Shown: positions 1 through 11,179 of the stretch, in pieces
Numbering within the stretch: the first letter of the stretch is position 1
How the letters are laid out: every line of letters starts with the position of its first letter
Assembly (NCBI GenBank): GCA_963575745.1
Contig: CAUYUJ010007413.1
Span: forward strand, 156,001-220,000
Direction of reading: 5' to 3'
DNA: 64,000 bases
Origin: Prorocentrum cordatum
Lineage: Eukaryota > Sar > Dinophyceae > Prorocentrales > Prorocentraceae
Notes under the pieces: model-generated
Database searches by the model: none
Seen by the model: the letters and a program-made list of their open reading frames with translations, nothing else
What the model was told of the DNA's origin: nothing
Program-made: the position numbers and the translations under genes

Positions 1-1987
1 TTTTGGACGCAAGGCACTCGTCTGAAAATAGAGACGCTGACCACGTGTGCACCGAAACGTGGTCAATGATCATTTTTAAGGTGGCCTCGGGCATCTTGTC
101 CAAGAGAAGTTGCACCGCAGTGGCCTTGGCGCCGACGAGCCTTCCGGAAGGGGGCGCCTCGGCATTCCAATCTTTGATGGCTGTCTGCGGGTCCATGGGC
201 CCCCATTGTTTCATGTTGCTCAAGGTCGTGATCCATGTGATGACGCTGGGGGCTTGCCTGATTGACCCTCGCACACTCAGCTTGAATGTTAATCGCATTA
301 GTTGGGGCTTGGACACAGGCTGCAGCTTGATGCCATAGATAGCACTGGCAGTACTGTACAATCTCGGGTGCACCTATGCAGAATCACCTGTGTCTGCCCC
401 CCTACACCCTCCCAGTGTGTCCCTTGGAAACTCTCTGAGAATCCCCAGGGCGCTGCGCGAGAGCTTGAAAAAGGGTTCCAGGAAGGTTCCAACAAGTCGC
501 TAAGAGGGCTCCAAGAGGGTCCCAAAGGGCCCCAGAGGTGCCCAAGAGGGACCCAGAGGTGCCCCAGGGCTCCAAGAGGGGCCCCAGAGGTGCCCAAGCT
601 CAGGGCCCTCTTGGAGCCCTCTCAGGGCCTCCTTGGAATTCTGTGGAGCCCTCTTGGAGCCCCAAGAAGGGGCCAGGACAGGGTGATAGGGGGCTCCCAG
701 GCCCCAAGAGGGAGCCAGGAGGGCCCCAAGAGGGCCCAAGAGGGCCCCAACAGGGCCCCATGACGAGCCCTGCCCAACCCAAAGTGGCTGAAAAGTAATT
801 TCAACCAGTTCGTGTCGTTTTCAGACCTTTAAATTGTCCCTAAGAGCCCTCTCGGGGCCCCATGGAGCCCTCTCAGGGCCCTGTTGGACCCCTCTTGGAG
901 CCAGAGCCCAAAAGGGCTCCAAGAGGGTTCCAGGAGGGCCTCGAGACGAGTACATGATCATGTAGTTGTCCTGGGCACCTCTGGGGCCCTGGAGCCCTCT
1001 TGGAATCCTCTTTGGGCCCTCTTGGTGCCCTACAGGGGCTCCTCAAAAGCTTCCAAGGGACTCCTGAGGAGACTCTGAGTAATTCGACAAGTTCCTGAGG
1101 AGACTCTGAGTAATTCAACTAGTTTCTGGCTCTTCACTTCACAATTTTCTCCGATTGTCTCATTTCCACTTCCTCATATTACCCCGCCTTCTCCTCGTCA
1201 TCATTCTCCTCCTACTCCTTCATTCTCACCACTCCCTCATCCATCCATCCAGCCTCATTCTCCTCCTCCCTCCTTTGCATGGTTTGGCGAGCCCATGCTT
1301 TGCCACCCCACCCTGGTCACCTCAACTCGCGTGGGCGTCGTTCCTGGATGGGCCGGTGGGGGTACACAAAGCGTCAAGGAATGTTCGATGGGCATATTAA
1401 GTTGAGATGACAGGCAAGGCAAACTGCACCCAGCACACATGCTATCCCATATGATTTGATGGACAATGCACCTCTCTCAGCGATATATTGTCGTCCACAA
1501 ACATCGTGAGGATGGCCAGCAACGTGGACATGCGCGCTGATCCTTTCACAAAACCAACGCTGGATGACGTGATGCCATTGGGCATTTTTGGCAAGCCCTC
1601 CAGGGCACCCTCATGCAGACTCGTCACCAAAAGAGGCTCAACTGTAGTAACAAACCCATCTCGTGCCAGATGCTCAGTGAGTTTCATGGCCGTGTTTTAC
1701 TCCGGGTGCCCCTTGACAGAGCCCACGTTGGAAAAGGTGAACATGGCAGGGCGGAAGACAGCAGCCGGAGGGGCAACTCTCTCATACTCTTCCACCGATG
1801 CGCCTGCAAGAGCATCAGTTGACTGGTACAGGACGTCTTCGCGGAGGGGGGGCATCTGAAGCAACGCAGCCTGGAAATTGCACAATTTCTCTGTGGTGTC
1901 GCACCTCGATTGGAGGAATTGGCGCGGCCCCCCGAAAGTCTCACATATCCATGCCATGCCCTTCTGGATGTTCTCCACGATGTTACC
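1..1987 (-). CDS. Partial two-exon gene of an unrecognised dinoflagellate-type family, running off the left edge
   Basis: Read right to left, exon 1 is 1987-1472 and exon 2 is 373-1, open to the window edge. Joining them gives one frame: the exon ends ...SLRE at a GAG|GTGCAT donor, and the next starts after TAG|GTGCAC, phase 0 on both sides. The protein has readable, non-repetitive composition, for example KWDW-like stretches (AIKDWNAEAPPSG) and LVTSLHEGALEGLP. Exon 1 has one in-frame TAA at 1699-1697 with good coding sequence on both sides, so this copy is either a pseudogene, a sequencing error or has a small undetected intron. A 5' exon probably lies beyond 1987, since that exon opens at an AG|GGT acceptor with no start codon. 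No domain is recognised; the style of the second exon (an N-terminal WITTLSNM..W helix-rich segment) resembles multi-copy dinoflagellate hypothetical proteins. Function unknown. Confidence 0.6.
380..1290. repeat. Dispersed repeat inside an intron (copy 1 of a pair)
   Basis: The sequence is built from interleaved CCAAGAGGGCTCC and its reverse complement, followed by a unique core (788-842, AGTGGCTGAAA...TGTCGTTTT) and a pyrimidine-rich tail starting near TTCTGGCTCTTCAC (1122). The same order of parts recurs at 13.41-14.06 kb. It fills most of the 374-1471 intron of the gene above. Confidence 0.6.
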
Positions 1988-3240
1988 CTGGGGCTTTGAA
2001 AGCAGTGCAGAAGGGGGCGACGATGGGGGGGGGCAGGTGGCAGATGATCAGGGAAAGAGGGAGAGGAAGACAGGGATGATGACAAAGATGAGGTGGAGGA
2101 GGTGGAGGCAGATGAGGGGGGAAAGGGTGGAGGGAGGAGGAGGAGGAGGAGGAGGAAAATGAGGGGAACAAGGAGGAGAGGGCAAGGGAGAGGCTGAGGT
2201 GGAGGTGGCTGCTGCACCCGCCCACCCCGCCACCAGGCAGTGGGCTACCAGGGCATGGAGCAAGCAGGTGGCACAGGCGCGTGCAGGGGGGGAGCGTAGT
2301 GACTGGCAGTGGGCAGCGATTGACAGCGAGGGCATGGGCAACACAAAAGGCACCAGAGACAGGAACATACAACGCAAGATTTGACTGCTGACCTCAGCCG
2401 CGCCACCATCAGTAAGTACAGTCCATTTCCCTTTAAATCCTGATTCTGATCCTGTGTCCATTACAGGAGTCAGCGTAATGATATGCGCGTCAACTGAATA
2501 GATTCACACAAGCACAAAAACTGCAGCCAAAGAGCAATGTCTTGCAAGGTAGAGGGGAAAAGGGGGGAGGGTAGAGGGGAAAGGGGGGAGGGGACAGGGG
2601 TAGAGGGGAAAGGGGGGAGGGGAAAGAGGGGATGGGGAAAGGGGGGAGGTAGAGGGGAAAGGGGTAGAGGGGAAAGGGTAGAGGGAGAAGGGGGGAGGGG
2701 AGGGAAAGCAGGGGAGGGGAAAGGGGTAGAGGGGAAAGGGGGGAGGGGAAAGGCTGAAGGTGCCTTGCTCTCGGGGCCATATTGGAGCCATTGTGCCTAC
2801 ATGGCCCCACCAGCCCATCCAGCGAACCTGGGCGAGTTGCCAGGCCAGGGAGGGGGCGGGCAGACGACGACGCCTGGGCAATCAGTGGTGCGTCTTGGGG
2901 CCATCTTGGTGCGCTGGGAAGCTGAAAGGCAAGAACCCCAAACGTGTTCAAACGCGCTTTGTGCTCCCAACCATCCCACAGTGTCGCCCCCCATTTTCCC
3001 CACATCCAAAGTGGGGTTCTTGTTTTCTCTGGACACCCCGCGCAGGAACAGGAACACCCACTCACTCACTCATCACTCACTCACTCACTCACTTATCCCC
3101 TCCTCCTCTTCCCTCCTCCCACCTCCTTTTTCCTCCCTCTTCCCCCCCTTCTCCTTCTCCTCCTCCTCCTCCTCCTCCTCCTTCTCCTCCGCCTCTCCCC
3201 CTGGAGGAGGAGGAGGAGGAGGAAGGTAATTTTCTTCACA
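1988..3240. repeat. Purine-rich low-complexity region with a GAGGGGAAAGGGG minisatellite
   Basis: 2100-2200 is GGA-rich. 2540-2755 is a degenerate array of TAGAGGGGAAAGGGGGGAGGGGAAAG on the plus strand. 3060-3200 is CACT/CTC-rich. I see no credible exon here; open frames are strings of R/G/E or P/S/L made by the repeats. Confidence 0.7.
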
Positions 3241-3249
3241 GTACATGAT

Positions 3250-3390
3250 TCAGTCATCATCATCATCATCATCATCACCATCATCATCATCATCGGTTCT
3301 TCACTTCTTCTTCTTCATCATCATCATCATCATCATCATCACCATCATCATCACCACCATCATCATCATCATCATCACCATCATTATTGG
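3250..3390. repeat. (ATC)n trinucleotide microsatellite
   Basis: About 140 bases of ATC/ACC triplets with short interruptions. It would read as poly-His, poly-Ile or poly-Ser in the three plus frames, so open frames across it carry no coding signal. Confidence 0.85.
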
Positions 3391-3439
3391 TGGTCGGGTC
3401 GGAATCCCCATTGATACGGGCGCAATCCACATTGATGCG

Positions 3440-3960
3440 GGCAGTCGTTATACCTGGATGCGACCTGTGAAGCCGTTGAGGCCTGTGTAGCCCATGGGGC
3501 CTTTGAGACCAGTGGAGTCTGCGGACATTATGCGACTTGCGGGGCCTGTCTGTGCGACCTGCGGGGCCTGCTGTGGGATCTGAGAGACTTGCGGGCCCTG
3601 GGGGGCCTGTGGGCCCTGTGGGACCACCAGTGGGGCCCTTGAAACTTGTGGGACCTGTGGGGGCTGTGGGACATGTGGGACTTCGGGGGGGGGGGGCGTG
3701 GGACCTGTGAGACCTACCTGTGGGGCATGTGGGGCCTGTGTGATTTGCGAGCCCCGTAGTCGAGCGGAAGTGTCCTGCGTCCTGGGGCTTCGGCGGCACC
3801 GTCCGCCTCTGGCAGCAGCAGCAGGGCGAGACATACCCGGAGGGCGTGGCGCCCGAGCTGCCGGCCGAGGAGGGCGTGCTTGATGAGAGCGTGCAAGCCC
3901 AGGCGCGCTCACAACGCCGTCGGCAGTTGCAGCCCCAGTGATCTTGCCTCGGCCTATATG
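3440..3960 (-). pseudogene. Collagen-like Gly-X-Y fragment, decayed (copy 1 of 2)
   Basis: On the minus strand this reads as Gly-Pro-Thr/Gly-Pro-Ala triplets ([12 protein letters not shown]), then continues as [18 protein letters not shown] only after a one-base frame change. A second copy at 20.62-21.0 kb has the same order of segments and the same frame change. Upstream, both carry a similar Cys/Arg-rich stretch (GCNC.RRC.RA.AC). I take this as a degenerate collagen-like gene piece or a 9-base minisatellite that happens to encode G-X-Y; the shared frame break argues against two working genes. Confidence 0.45.
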
Positions 3961-4195
3961 CCTCAGCCTGCCTCAGCATTGGCCTCAGCCTCAGCCTCAG
4001 GCTGCATCAGCCTCAGCCTGTCTCAGCATCAGCCTCAGCCTGCCTCAGCCGCAGCCTGCCTCAGCCTCCTCCCCCCCCCTCACCCTGTGCCAGCCTCGGC
4101 ATCGGCCTCAGCCTGCCTCGGCTTGCCTCCTCAGCCTCAGCCTCAGCCTGCCTCGGCCTCAGCCTGCATCATCAGCCTCAGCCTGCCTCAGCTCA
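3960..4195. repeat. CCTCAGCCTG decamer minisatellite
   Basis: A run of CCTCAGCCTG with variants (GCATCAGCCTCAG) covers about 235 bases. No gene signal. Confidence 0.8.
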
Positions 4196-4450
4196 GGCAA
4201 TCAAAATATGGCACAGGACTTGTGATCTGGGTACACAGAGAACACGAAGTGGCCCACAGTTGGCTCTGGGCAATCAAAATATGGCCCAGAAAATTGTGTT
4301 CTGGGAACACGAAGAACACAAAGTGGCATACAGTTGGCTCCAGGCAATCAAAATGTGGCCCGGGAATGGTGCTCTGGGAACACAAAGAACACAAAGTGGC
4401 CTACAGTTCGCTCTGGGCATTCAAAATGTGGCCCAGGAATGGTGTTCTGG
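4196..4450. repeat. Tandem repeat, about 72-75 bp unit, 3.5 copies
   Basis: Units begin GGCAATCAAAATATGGC or a variant near 4196, 4268 and 4343, with a partial copy at 4415, and share AACACAAAGTGGC and CAGTTGGCTC. Confidence 0.8.
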
Positions 4451-4589
4451 GGTGGGAGGGTGTATAGCCGCATCGTTGATGCATCCTAAGTTCTGTCTGA
4501 CTACTTGCTCTGACTTAGGGGAGAGGGCATTGGACGAGAGGGTGTATAGCAGCATCGCCATGTACAGCAGCATCGATGATGCAATGATG

Positions 4590-4955
4590 TTTTTCCCCAT
4601 CTTCGTCGTCGTCGCCGCTGTCGTCGTCGTCGCCGTCGTCGTCGTCGCCGTCGCCCTCTCCTTGACGCGTGTAGGATGATGAGGGAGGGAAAAGGCAGAG
4701 GAGGAGAAGGAGGGTGCCCTCCATTCGTGCTGCCAGGAGAAAACGGAAAGACGCGCTCAATGATTCTCTTTATTCGCTCCGTGGGGTGCACGCCGGAGCA
4801 GGAGGAGGGGGGGGGGAGGTGGAGGAGCAGGCGGAGTGGGATGACCCAGGAGGAGCAGGAGGAGCAGGGGAGGAGCAGGGAGGAGCAGAAGGGGAGCAGG
4901 AGGGGAGCAGGGAGGAGCAGGAGGGGAGCAGGGAGGAGCAGGAGGAGCAGGGGAG
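4590..4955. repeat. GTC and GGAGCA microsatellites
   Basis: 4600-4665 is TCG/GTC triplets; 4800-4955 is GGAGCA/GGAGGAGCAG. Flanking bases show no credible exon. Confidence 0.75.
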
Positions 4956-4956
4956 C

Positions 4957-5625
4957 ACAATTCACTCACAAACGAAGCTCCCGCCTGAGACTTCCTCCAC
5001 ATTCAGGCCTGAGGAGCCCAAAGTTGACGATAGTTACAGGAGGAGCTCGATGACCCACTCGGATTACTCATATGAGCTGTGGGCCCCATAGGGAGGGGGC
5101 TCCCGCCTGAGACTTCCTCACAATTCACTCACACACGAGGCTCCCGCCTGAGACTTCCTCCATATTCAGGCCTGAGGAGCCCCAAATTGACGACGGTTAC
5201 AGGAGGAGTGGGATGACCCACTCAGAATACTCATATGAGCTGCAGGCCCCATAGGGAGGGGGATCCCACCTGAGACTTCCTCACAATTCACTCACAGACA
5301 GAGCTCCCGCCTGAGCCTTCCTCCATATTCAGGCCTGAGGAGCCCAAAGTTGACGACGGTTACAGGAGGAGCAGGATGACCCACTCAGATTACTCATATG
5401 AGCTGCAGGCCCCATAGGGAGGGGGCTCCCACCTGAGACTTCCTCACAATTCACTCACAGACGAGGCTCCCGCCTCAGACTTCCTCCATATTCAGGCCTG
5501 AGGAGCCCAAAATTGACGACAGTTGCAGAAGTGGGATGACCCGTTCGGATTACTCATATGAGCTGCGCGACCCACAGGGAGGGGGCTCCCGCCTGAGACT
5601 TCCTCGCAATTCACCACAGACGAGT
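4957..5625. repeat. Tandem repeat, about 162 bp unit, four copies
   Basis: Each unit holds CAATTCACTCACA, CTCCCGCCTGAGACTTCCTC, ATTCAGGCCTGAGGAGCCC and the perfect palindrome CTCATATGAG. The same family reappears at 21.70-22.30 kb in the same orientation. Confidence 0.85.
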
Positions 5626-5639
5626 GAGTGAGTAATGAT

Positions 5640-6580
5640 GATGGCACTGATGATGATTAGTGCGGGGTCCTTCTGTCGGAGTATTTCATTGGTTTTCGTG
5701 GGCTTTGCGGGGAATCGCCCGTGGCTCTCCTAGGCTTGGAACCTATATGTGTGGATGTTACCGGCCCTCCAGAATGGAATCATCATGGCTACAGATGGCT
5801 GATGTTAACAATGATTACCCCAATCACTCATGAACCCAAGGCTCCTTTCTTCCTGCTTTTCCCCTCCATTCCCCCCTTCAAGTGCATATCACCCACGTGT
5901 TTCCATTGTATGGGATGTGAAACAAACAGAAAACACTTGATCGGGTTGTCAGAGAAGCGGGAGATCCAGCAGCACCACTGGAGGCCCCAGTGGAGGACGA
6001 GGAGTAGGAGAAGGGAGGAGTGGGGGCGACAGAGGAAGGTAGGGTGGAGGAAGAACATGAGGAGGACAGATAGGACATGGCGGTCGCTCCCACTTTCCAT
6101 TGGGCCGTCGCTCCCATTGCCGTCGCTCCCCACGCGTGGCAAGTAATGAGCACGCGTTTGTCACAGACATGTTTAAAGGTCACGCTTGCCCTGCAAAACC
6201 TCTAATCCCCACTTCTCAGACTCGTCGTCGTCGTCGCTGTCGAGGCCCGGAGGGCCCCAGGGTCGTCAGCGTCGGCGTCGTCGTCGTCGACGTCAGCGTC
6301 AGAGCCTAAGACCTGCAGATTGCCCACAGGTGAGCCAGCATTCTGACATGCAAGATTGTGCTCTCACTGCAAGGCAATGCACCCCTGCTCTGTATGCACA
6401 CACCATGCCCCAGAGAATGCAGCTCTACACCGTCACCACCCCTGGCCAGGGCCACCATTGGCTGTGGGTTGTGCCCCCTGGCGTTGTCCCAGAGGGGGCA
6501 ATCATCGTGGGGATAACCTAGATGATCCCCTCGATGATCCTCCACTGAGTCCCCCATCTCACGCCAGGGATGGCCATGGC
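5640..6580. other. Intergenic stretch with a diverged copy of the 9.6-9.96 kb segment
   Basis: 5640-6120 shows no credible gene. From about 6133 to 6480 the order ACGCGTGG..AA(A)TAATGAGCACGCG, TCG triplets, GGCCCGGAGGGCCCCAGGGT, GCCCACAGGTGA and TGCACAC(A/G)CCATGCCC matches 9625-9930, which is the 3' end and downstream flank of the methyltransferase-like gene. Confidence 0.55.
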
Positions 6581-6582
6581 AT

Positions 6583-7383
6583 TCACATTAAGGCAAAAGG
6601 AAAGGGCAGCATTGGAACAGAGGCGCTCAGGCGACGGCTCCTGGGCTGCCGAACCCGGTCAGGCTGCCGCCAGGGGCGGGGGCCACAAGGTGGAAATGGC
6701 GCCCCAGAGATTATCGAATTCATGAGCCAGCATGCTCGAACCCACTCACTCCTCGCCTGGATCTCGTCCTCTTTAGCACGCCTTTCCTCGCGCTTATCAT
6801 TCCAATGTTTCTCCTCAGGGCCGAGATTTGGATTTGTCTTCTCCACATCACCCCCCTCAGCCCCTCAGTTGTGCCCCTCTGTCGTTCCTCCATCCCTTGG
6901 TCCTGATCCCTTCGAGGACAGGTATAAGGGAACAGAGGAGACAGGGGGGAGTCATTGTGGAAGACGGCGTGGAGAGGACACATCGATTCTACACACCCCC
7001 TACTCCTCGAGCTTCCAAAGGCGATACCTGATCCATGTCTCTCGCTCAATGGCGTCCAAGTCCACCTCCTCCAAGTCCACCTTCTCCGTCTCCTCCGCCT
7101 CCTCGTCCTCATCAACGCATTCTTCATCAGACTCCTCTTCCTCGCTCTCTTGGAAGACCATTTTGTCTAATGGGTCAAGGTCCCCATCTGACGTGTCGGC
7201 GAGTTCTGCTTCGTCGTCGATGTATTCCTCCTCCTCCTTCTCCCCCTCCTCATCCTCCTCCTCTGCCTCCTTATCGCCATCCCACTTCGATATCACCTCA
7301 TTGCATGCTGTCTGCGGGGCCGTGAAAGCAGAAAACGTGGCAGGCAGTACACGTCGACGCTTCGCTGGCCTCGAACCCGACAT
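6583..7383 (-). CDS. Acidic protein of unknown function, at least two exons
   Basis: The minus-strand frame opens at an ATG at 7383 (MSGSRPAKRRRVLPATF...) with a basic KRRR patch in the first dozen residues that could be a nuclear signal. It is followed by a long Glu/Asp-rich region with non-repeat interruptions (YIDDEAELADTSDGDLDPLDKMVFQ) and ends IERETWIRYRLWKLEE at a stop at 7000-7002; a donor ATCAG|GTATCG lies just before that. A second exon opens at AG|GGG at 6855 and reads GGDVEKTNPNLGPEEKHWNDKREERRAKEDEIQ...WLMNS, a charged helical segment; its 3' end is not resolved. The alternation of charged and ordinary residues is unlike the microsatellite frames nearby. I recognise no family. Confidence 0.5.
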
Positions 7384-7599
7384 GGCTAGGGGGTCATCTT
7401 CTAGCTGGCTATACCCATTTAGATGTACATGCAAGCACAGTGCAGTACAATGCAGTGCTATAGCTGCAGTTGGCCCATGGGCATTCGTATAGCCATGGCG
7501 CTCATGCAGCTCTGTGCCACCCCCTGGATCATGCACGCACACAGCCAATCATGGGGCTTGGAATTGGCACACACGCATTACCACTCTATCAGGCACAGG

Positions 7600-8260
7600 T
7601 CTTTCTTAACATGGTACCCGACATCTGCTTCTCATGATTCTCCTCCTCCTCAGACTCATCCACCTCCTTCTCCTCAGACTCCCCCCTCCCGTCCTCCTTT
7701 TTGTGCCCAACCCCCGAGAGCTGGATGCCCAACACAACCCATGGATGGCGCCACCATTGGCTACCACCAGACAGCATTGCAATGGACAGCCACTGGACGT
7801 CGAGGCCCTGGGCTGCCAGTGGTCGGCGCTGCCATGGACTGCCGGTGGGCACTGCGACCTCTGACCACCATGGGGTGGCACAGCTGGCCAACCGCTGGCG
7901 ATGTGCCCCCCCGCGTCCTGAGGGGGGGGGGGCGCCACGCTTCAGCTGGACAGGGGCGGCCCTCCCGGTTCAACTCGCGACGCTGGCGATCCCCCCCCTC
8001 GCCGCCCGAGGGGGGGGGGGTCGCCTGTGACCTAGGCGTGAGGTGGGAGATCGCCACTGTTCAGCTGAACAGCGGCGGTCCCCCCCCCCTCGGGACGAGG
8101 GGGGGTACATCGCCAGTGGGCCCAGTGGCGGCCCATGGTTGTGGCATCCCGTGGCGGTCCAAGGTTGTGGCATACAGTGGCGGTCCAAGGCTGTGGCACC
8201 CAGTGGCGGTCCAAGGTTGTGGCATCCAGTGGCGGTCAAGGGCTCATCTTCCCTCTCCTC
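7600..8260. repeat. GC-rich minisatellite region, with a 26-27 bp array at the end
   Basis: 7740-8110 mixes CCACTGG/GCCAGTGG words with G or C runs. 8134-8245 is four to five copies of GGTTGTGGCATCCAGTGGCGGTCCAA. Confidence 0.75.
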
Positions 8261-8562
8261 ATCCTTCTCCTCCACCTTCTCCTCCCCTTCTCCTCCACCT
8301 CATCCTCCACGCCATGCGCCTCCTTCTCCTCCTTCCCCTCCTCCTCCTTCTCCTTCTCCTCCACCTCCTCATCCACCTCCTCCGCCTCCTCCTCCACCGC
8401 CTCCTCATTCTTCTCGTCGTTACCCCCGTCATCATCCGCCTTCCTCCTTCTCAGGGCACAAGTGCAGGGAGCAAAGCAGGGGGCAGCGGGCAGGCTGTTG
8501 TACAGCTTGGCGACCATCCTGGAGATGAAGAACAGCTCATTGAGAAACCTGGCGAGCCCCTG

Positions 8563-8632
<70 letters not shown>

Positions 8633-8640
8633 TCTTCTCG
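8257..8640. repeat. CTC triplets and a (TC)n run
   Basis: 8257-8440 is CTC/CCT triplets. 8562-8629 is an almost pure TC dinucleotide run. Confidence 0.9.
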
Positions 8641-8644
8641 ACAC

Positions 8645-9223
8645 CCCATCCCTGTGCAATCATGTAAGGATTGTTATCAGTTATCAGAAAACACTGGGGG
8701 TGGAAATTACATTGCAGTTACCAGTGTGACCGTTGGGCAATACAGTGCCCCTCGTCTAATTCAGCTGCCCAGCAGTTAAGGCAACGCTGCCCAGTGGTCC
8801 AGCGAGTGCCCTACATGTCCCAGGGGTGCCCCCTGACGCCCAATGTCGACAACAGGTGACCTGTGGGCGCCCCATGGATGTATCGTGCGTGTCTCGGGGT
8901 GCCTATGCTGATCTGGTATGATATACTCAGCTATGCTATGTAATGCAATGATATAATGTGCCATTGTGTGCCACGTCGCCATGCTATGGTATGCAGTGGT
9001 TCACTATCCTGCCATGGTGCAGTGCATTATGATATGCTATATCATGACATGAGGCTGCATGCAATGCAATTGCATGATGCAGGGCTTTGCTATACCATGC
9101 CATGCCACCCTGTGATGTTATAAAACCAGGTTGCGCCAGGCTATGCTATGCCAAAGCTTACGTTGGCGTCTCTCCTATCTCAGAACCTCCCTACTGACCA
9201 GAGAGTGATTACATTGTTATTGA
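8645..9223. other. Intergenic, ATGC/ATGCTATG-rich
   Basis: 8900-9140 repeats words such as ATGCTATG, GCCATG and GATATAATG, giving a mildly AT-rich, hairpin-prone patch. No exon recognised. Confidence 0.5.
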
Positions 9224-9560
9224 GCGACTTGACTAGGACAGCAAAAATGTCAGATGTCTGCCCCTATGTCAATCTCCTCTGCCTGCATATCCATCCTGCC
9301 TTTCTCCTTTCATTTCTGTCCTCCCCCACCCCATACCTCCTGTCTCTCATCATCGTCACTGCCACTCTCCATTGCTACCAGATCTGTCCACAGCGACTTG
9401 ACTAGCATAGCAAAAATGTCAGATGTCTGCCCCTATGTCAATCTCCTCTGCCTGCATATCCATCCTGCCTTTCTCCTTTCATTTCTGTCCTCCCCCACCC
9501 CATACCTCCTGTCTCTGATCATCGTCACTGCCACTCTCCATTGCTACCAGATCTGTCCAC
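9224..9560. repeat. Tandem duplication, 169 bp unit, two copies
   Basis: 9224-9392 and 9393-9560 are nearly identical, each starting GCGACTTGACTAG and ending CAGATCTGTCCAC. The high identity suggests a recent event. Confidence 0.9.
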
Positions 9561-9710
9561 GCACTTTGCCCTGCACGTCGGCTGCTGAAGGAACGGGAGC
9601 TTCGATTGCACGTCACTTGTCCAGCTAGTGACGCGTGGAAAATAATGAGCACGCGTCTGTTGCTGCACTGTTAATTTCTGCTTCGCAATCTCTACGCCAG
9701 AATTGTCAGA

Positions 9711-9753
<43 letters not shown>

Positions 9754-9870
9754 GGGCCCGGAGGGCCCCAGGGTCGTCAGTGTTGGCGTCGTCGTCGGCG
9801 TCAGTCTTCGACCGGGACCCGCGGATTACCCACAGGTGAACTGATGCCATTCTGGCATGCAAGTTTGCTT
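9561..9870. other. 3' flank of the methyltransferase-like gene, with (TCG)n
   Basis: Holds TCG triplets (9712-9751) and GGCCCGGAGGGCCCCAGGGT. It matches the 6.13-6.48 kb segment, so it is part of a repeated unit. Confidence 0.55.
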
Positions 9871-10750
9871 TCACTGCTGCAAGGCAGTGATCACAGCACC
9901 TGTGTATGCACGCACCATGCCCATAGGGTAAGCCTGTGCCCACATGGTCAACTTAACACCATTCTCTGAACTCTGCATGGTTTTGTGAGCAACTTTGCAC
10001 TTGCAACACTTGCCATGAAACGCATTGTAAATGGCGCTGCAATTGGTGAGCATGCACGTCTGCTTTTTCATGGGATACCCTTCTGGTGACTTCAGTCCGA
10101 AGACACATTCATCAAAGCAGGCCTTCTGAACACCTTTGAGGCCTGCCACCTGAAGAACGTCACCGGACTTCCACGAGCTTGCGCCAACTGGGTGCTCGAA
10201 AGAGAACATCCGCTTCTCACGATGCTGAAGCTTGCAAATCCACAGCCTGTTCAGGCAACCGAGCTGTGAAGCAACAAGGCTGTGAGCATGTAGATATACA
10301 AGCACTCGTGGCTGTGTGAATATACAAGCATATCTCGCGGAATGGCAACAGCCAGCGTATATCCATGGCAGCTTTCAGCAACTCTTCACCTTCATTGCGG
10401 CGGATATCCCACTTGATGGGGCACATGCGACCTATGTTGCTGTACGCTGTTTTGGAGAAGGTCGTGCATGGGGGAGCAACGTGGACAATTGCTGGCTTCT
10501 TGTCCCGGATCAGCTGCATCGTATACGTGCGAACATTATGCTTCATCAGGTTCCACCCACCCTCGAGGTCGATGCTCAAGTAGGCAGTGTAGCCCCGCGA
10601 CTCAATCTCTGGCGCCAGGCGTGGAGGGCAGAATACCTCTAGGAAATCGATTGCATGACCATTGAGAGGATGCAGTTGCTTCAGCATGGGAAGGCTGTGC
10701 ACGTTGATGTTGCCCTTCTTAATCAGCTCCTCAGTGGCAGTGATGGGAGC
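9871..10750 (-). CDS. Cytosine-methyltransferase-like protein of the dinoflagellate retroelement-associated type
   Basis: Exon 1 starts at 10750 after a CAG|GCT acceptor and runs to about 10373-10380; exon 2 starts at 10246 after CAG|GCT and ends at a stop at 9871. Exon 1 holds an SAM-site-like FLEVF, then S.DLEGGWN, then VAPPCTTFSK; PPC is the catalytic-loop signature of C5 methyltransferases. Exon 2 gives FSFEHPVGASSW, then CVFGL.SPEG.P..K.T, TNCSAI and a Cys/His cluster. I know this order from proteins, or leading domains of Ty1/copia-like polyproteins, that are very common in dinoflagellates. No reverse transcriptase or integrase is visible next to it. The donor is ambiguous: TT|GCTGAA (GC) or CT|GAAAGC (GA) keeps frame, while AAA|GCTGCC does not. 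No start codon is seen before 10750, so a 5' exon is missing. Whether the enzyme is active is unknown. Confidence 0.65.
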
Positions 10751-10859
10751 CTGCCCTATGCAGTCTATTGGAATAGTCGTAGTTCATGCATACTCATTTT
10801 GACCAATCGCACTCACTCACAAACAGAATTTGCACACTCAAGATGTTAAACTAAATCAT

Positions 10860-11060
10860 ACTTGTCATGCCCTGCATCCTCCCCACTGCCCACCCCCTCC
10901 TTCATCCACCCACTCCTTGCATTGCAGTTGCGTGCTTCTGCCCTCTTTCTCTGCCCTGCGCTGGCCCCTGCCCCGGGGCCCAAGCCCGTCCAGACGCTTG
11001 CGCGTGGGCTCGCCGTCGTCATCGCGGGGAAGTGGAGGCGCCTGGCAGCAGCCACTCAGG
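10860..11060 (-). CDS. Possible upstream exon of the methyltransferase-like gene
   Basis: The minus frame reads RDDDGEPTRKRLDGLGPRGRGQRRAEKEGRSTQLQC, a charged, non-repetitive segment between purine repeats and the next exon. It has the right strand and position to be a 5' exon. No motif is recognised and splice sites are not resolved. Confidence 0.2.
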
Positions 11061-11179
11061 GCAAGTGAAAGGATCAGACAGAAAGAGTGAGTCCCAAGGG
11101 AAAGGGGAATGAAGGACGCAGGGAGGTCTGATGGTAAATCCCTGGGCGAGTTGGGGCGGTTGGGGAAGCGCAGGAGCAA

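Noticed and set aside
1575-1600. GCATTTTTGGCAAG resembling a spliced-leader fragment
   Set aside because: It lies inside a minus-strand exon and differs at key positions; it is explained by codons for GLPKMPNG.
5721-5850. An integrase-like exon (VDVTGPPEWNHHGYRWLM)
   Set aside because: A vague resemblance to retroelement integrases only; no HH-CC or D-D-E residues are visible and no neighbouring pol exons.
10240-10380. A frameshift in the methyltransferase-like gene
   Set aside because: GA or GC donors a few bases upstream keep the frame, so an error or pseudogene is not required.
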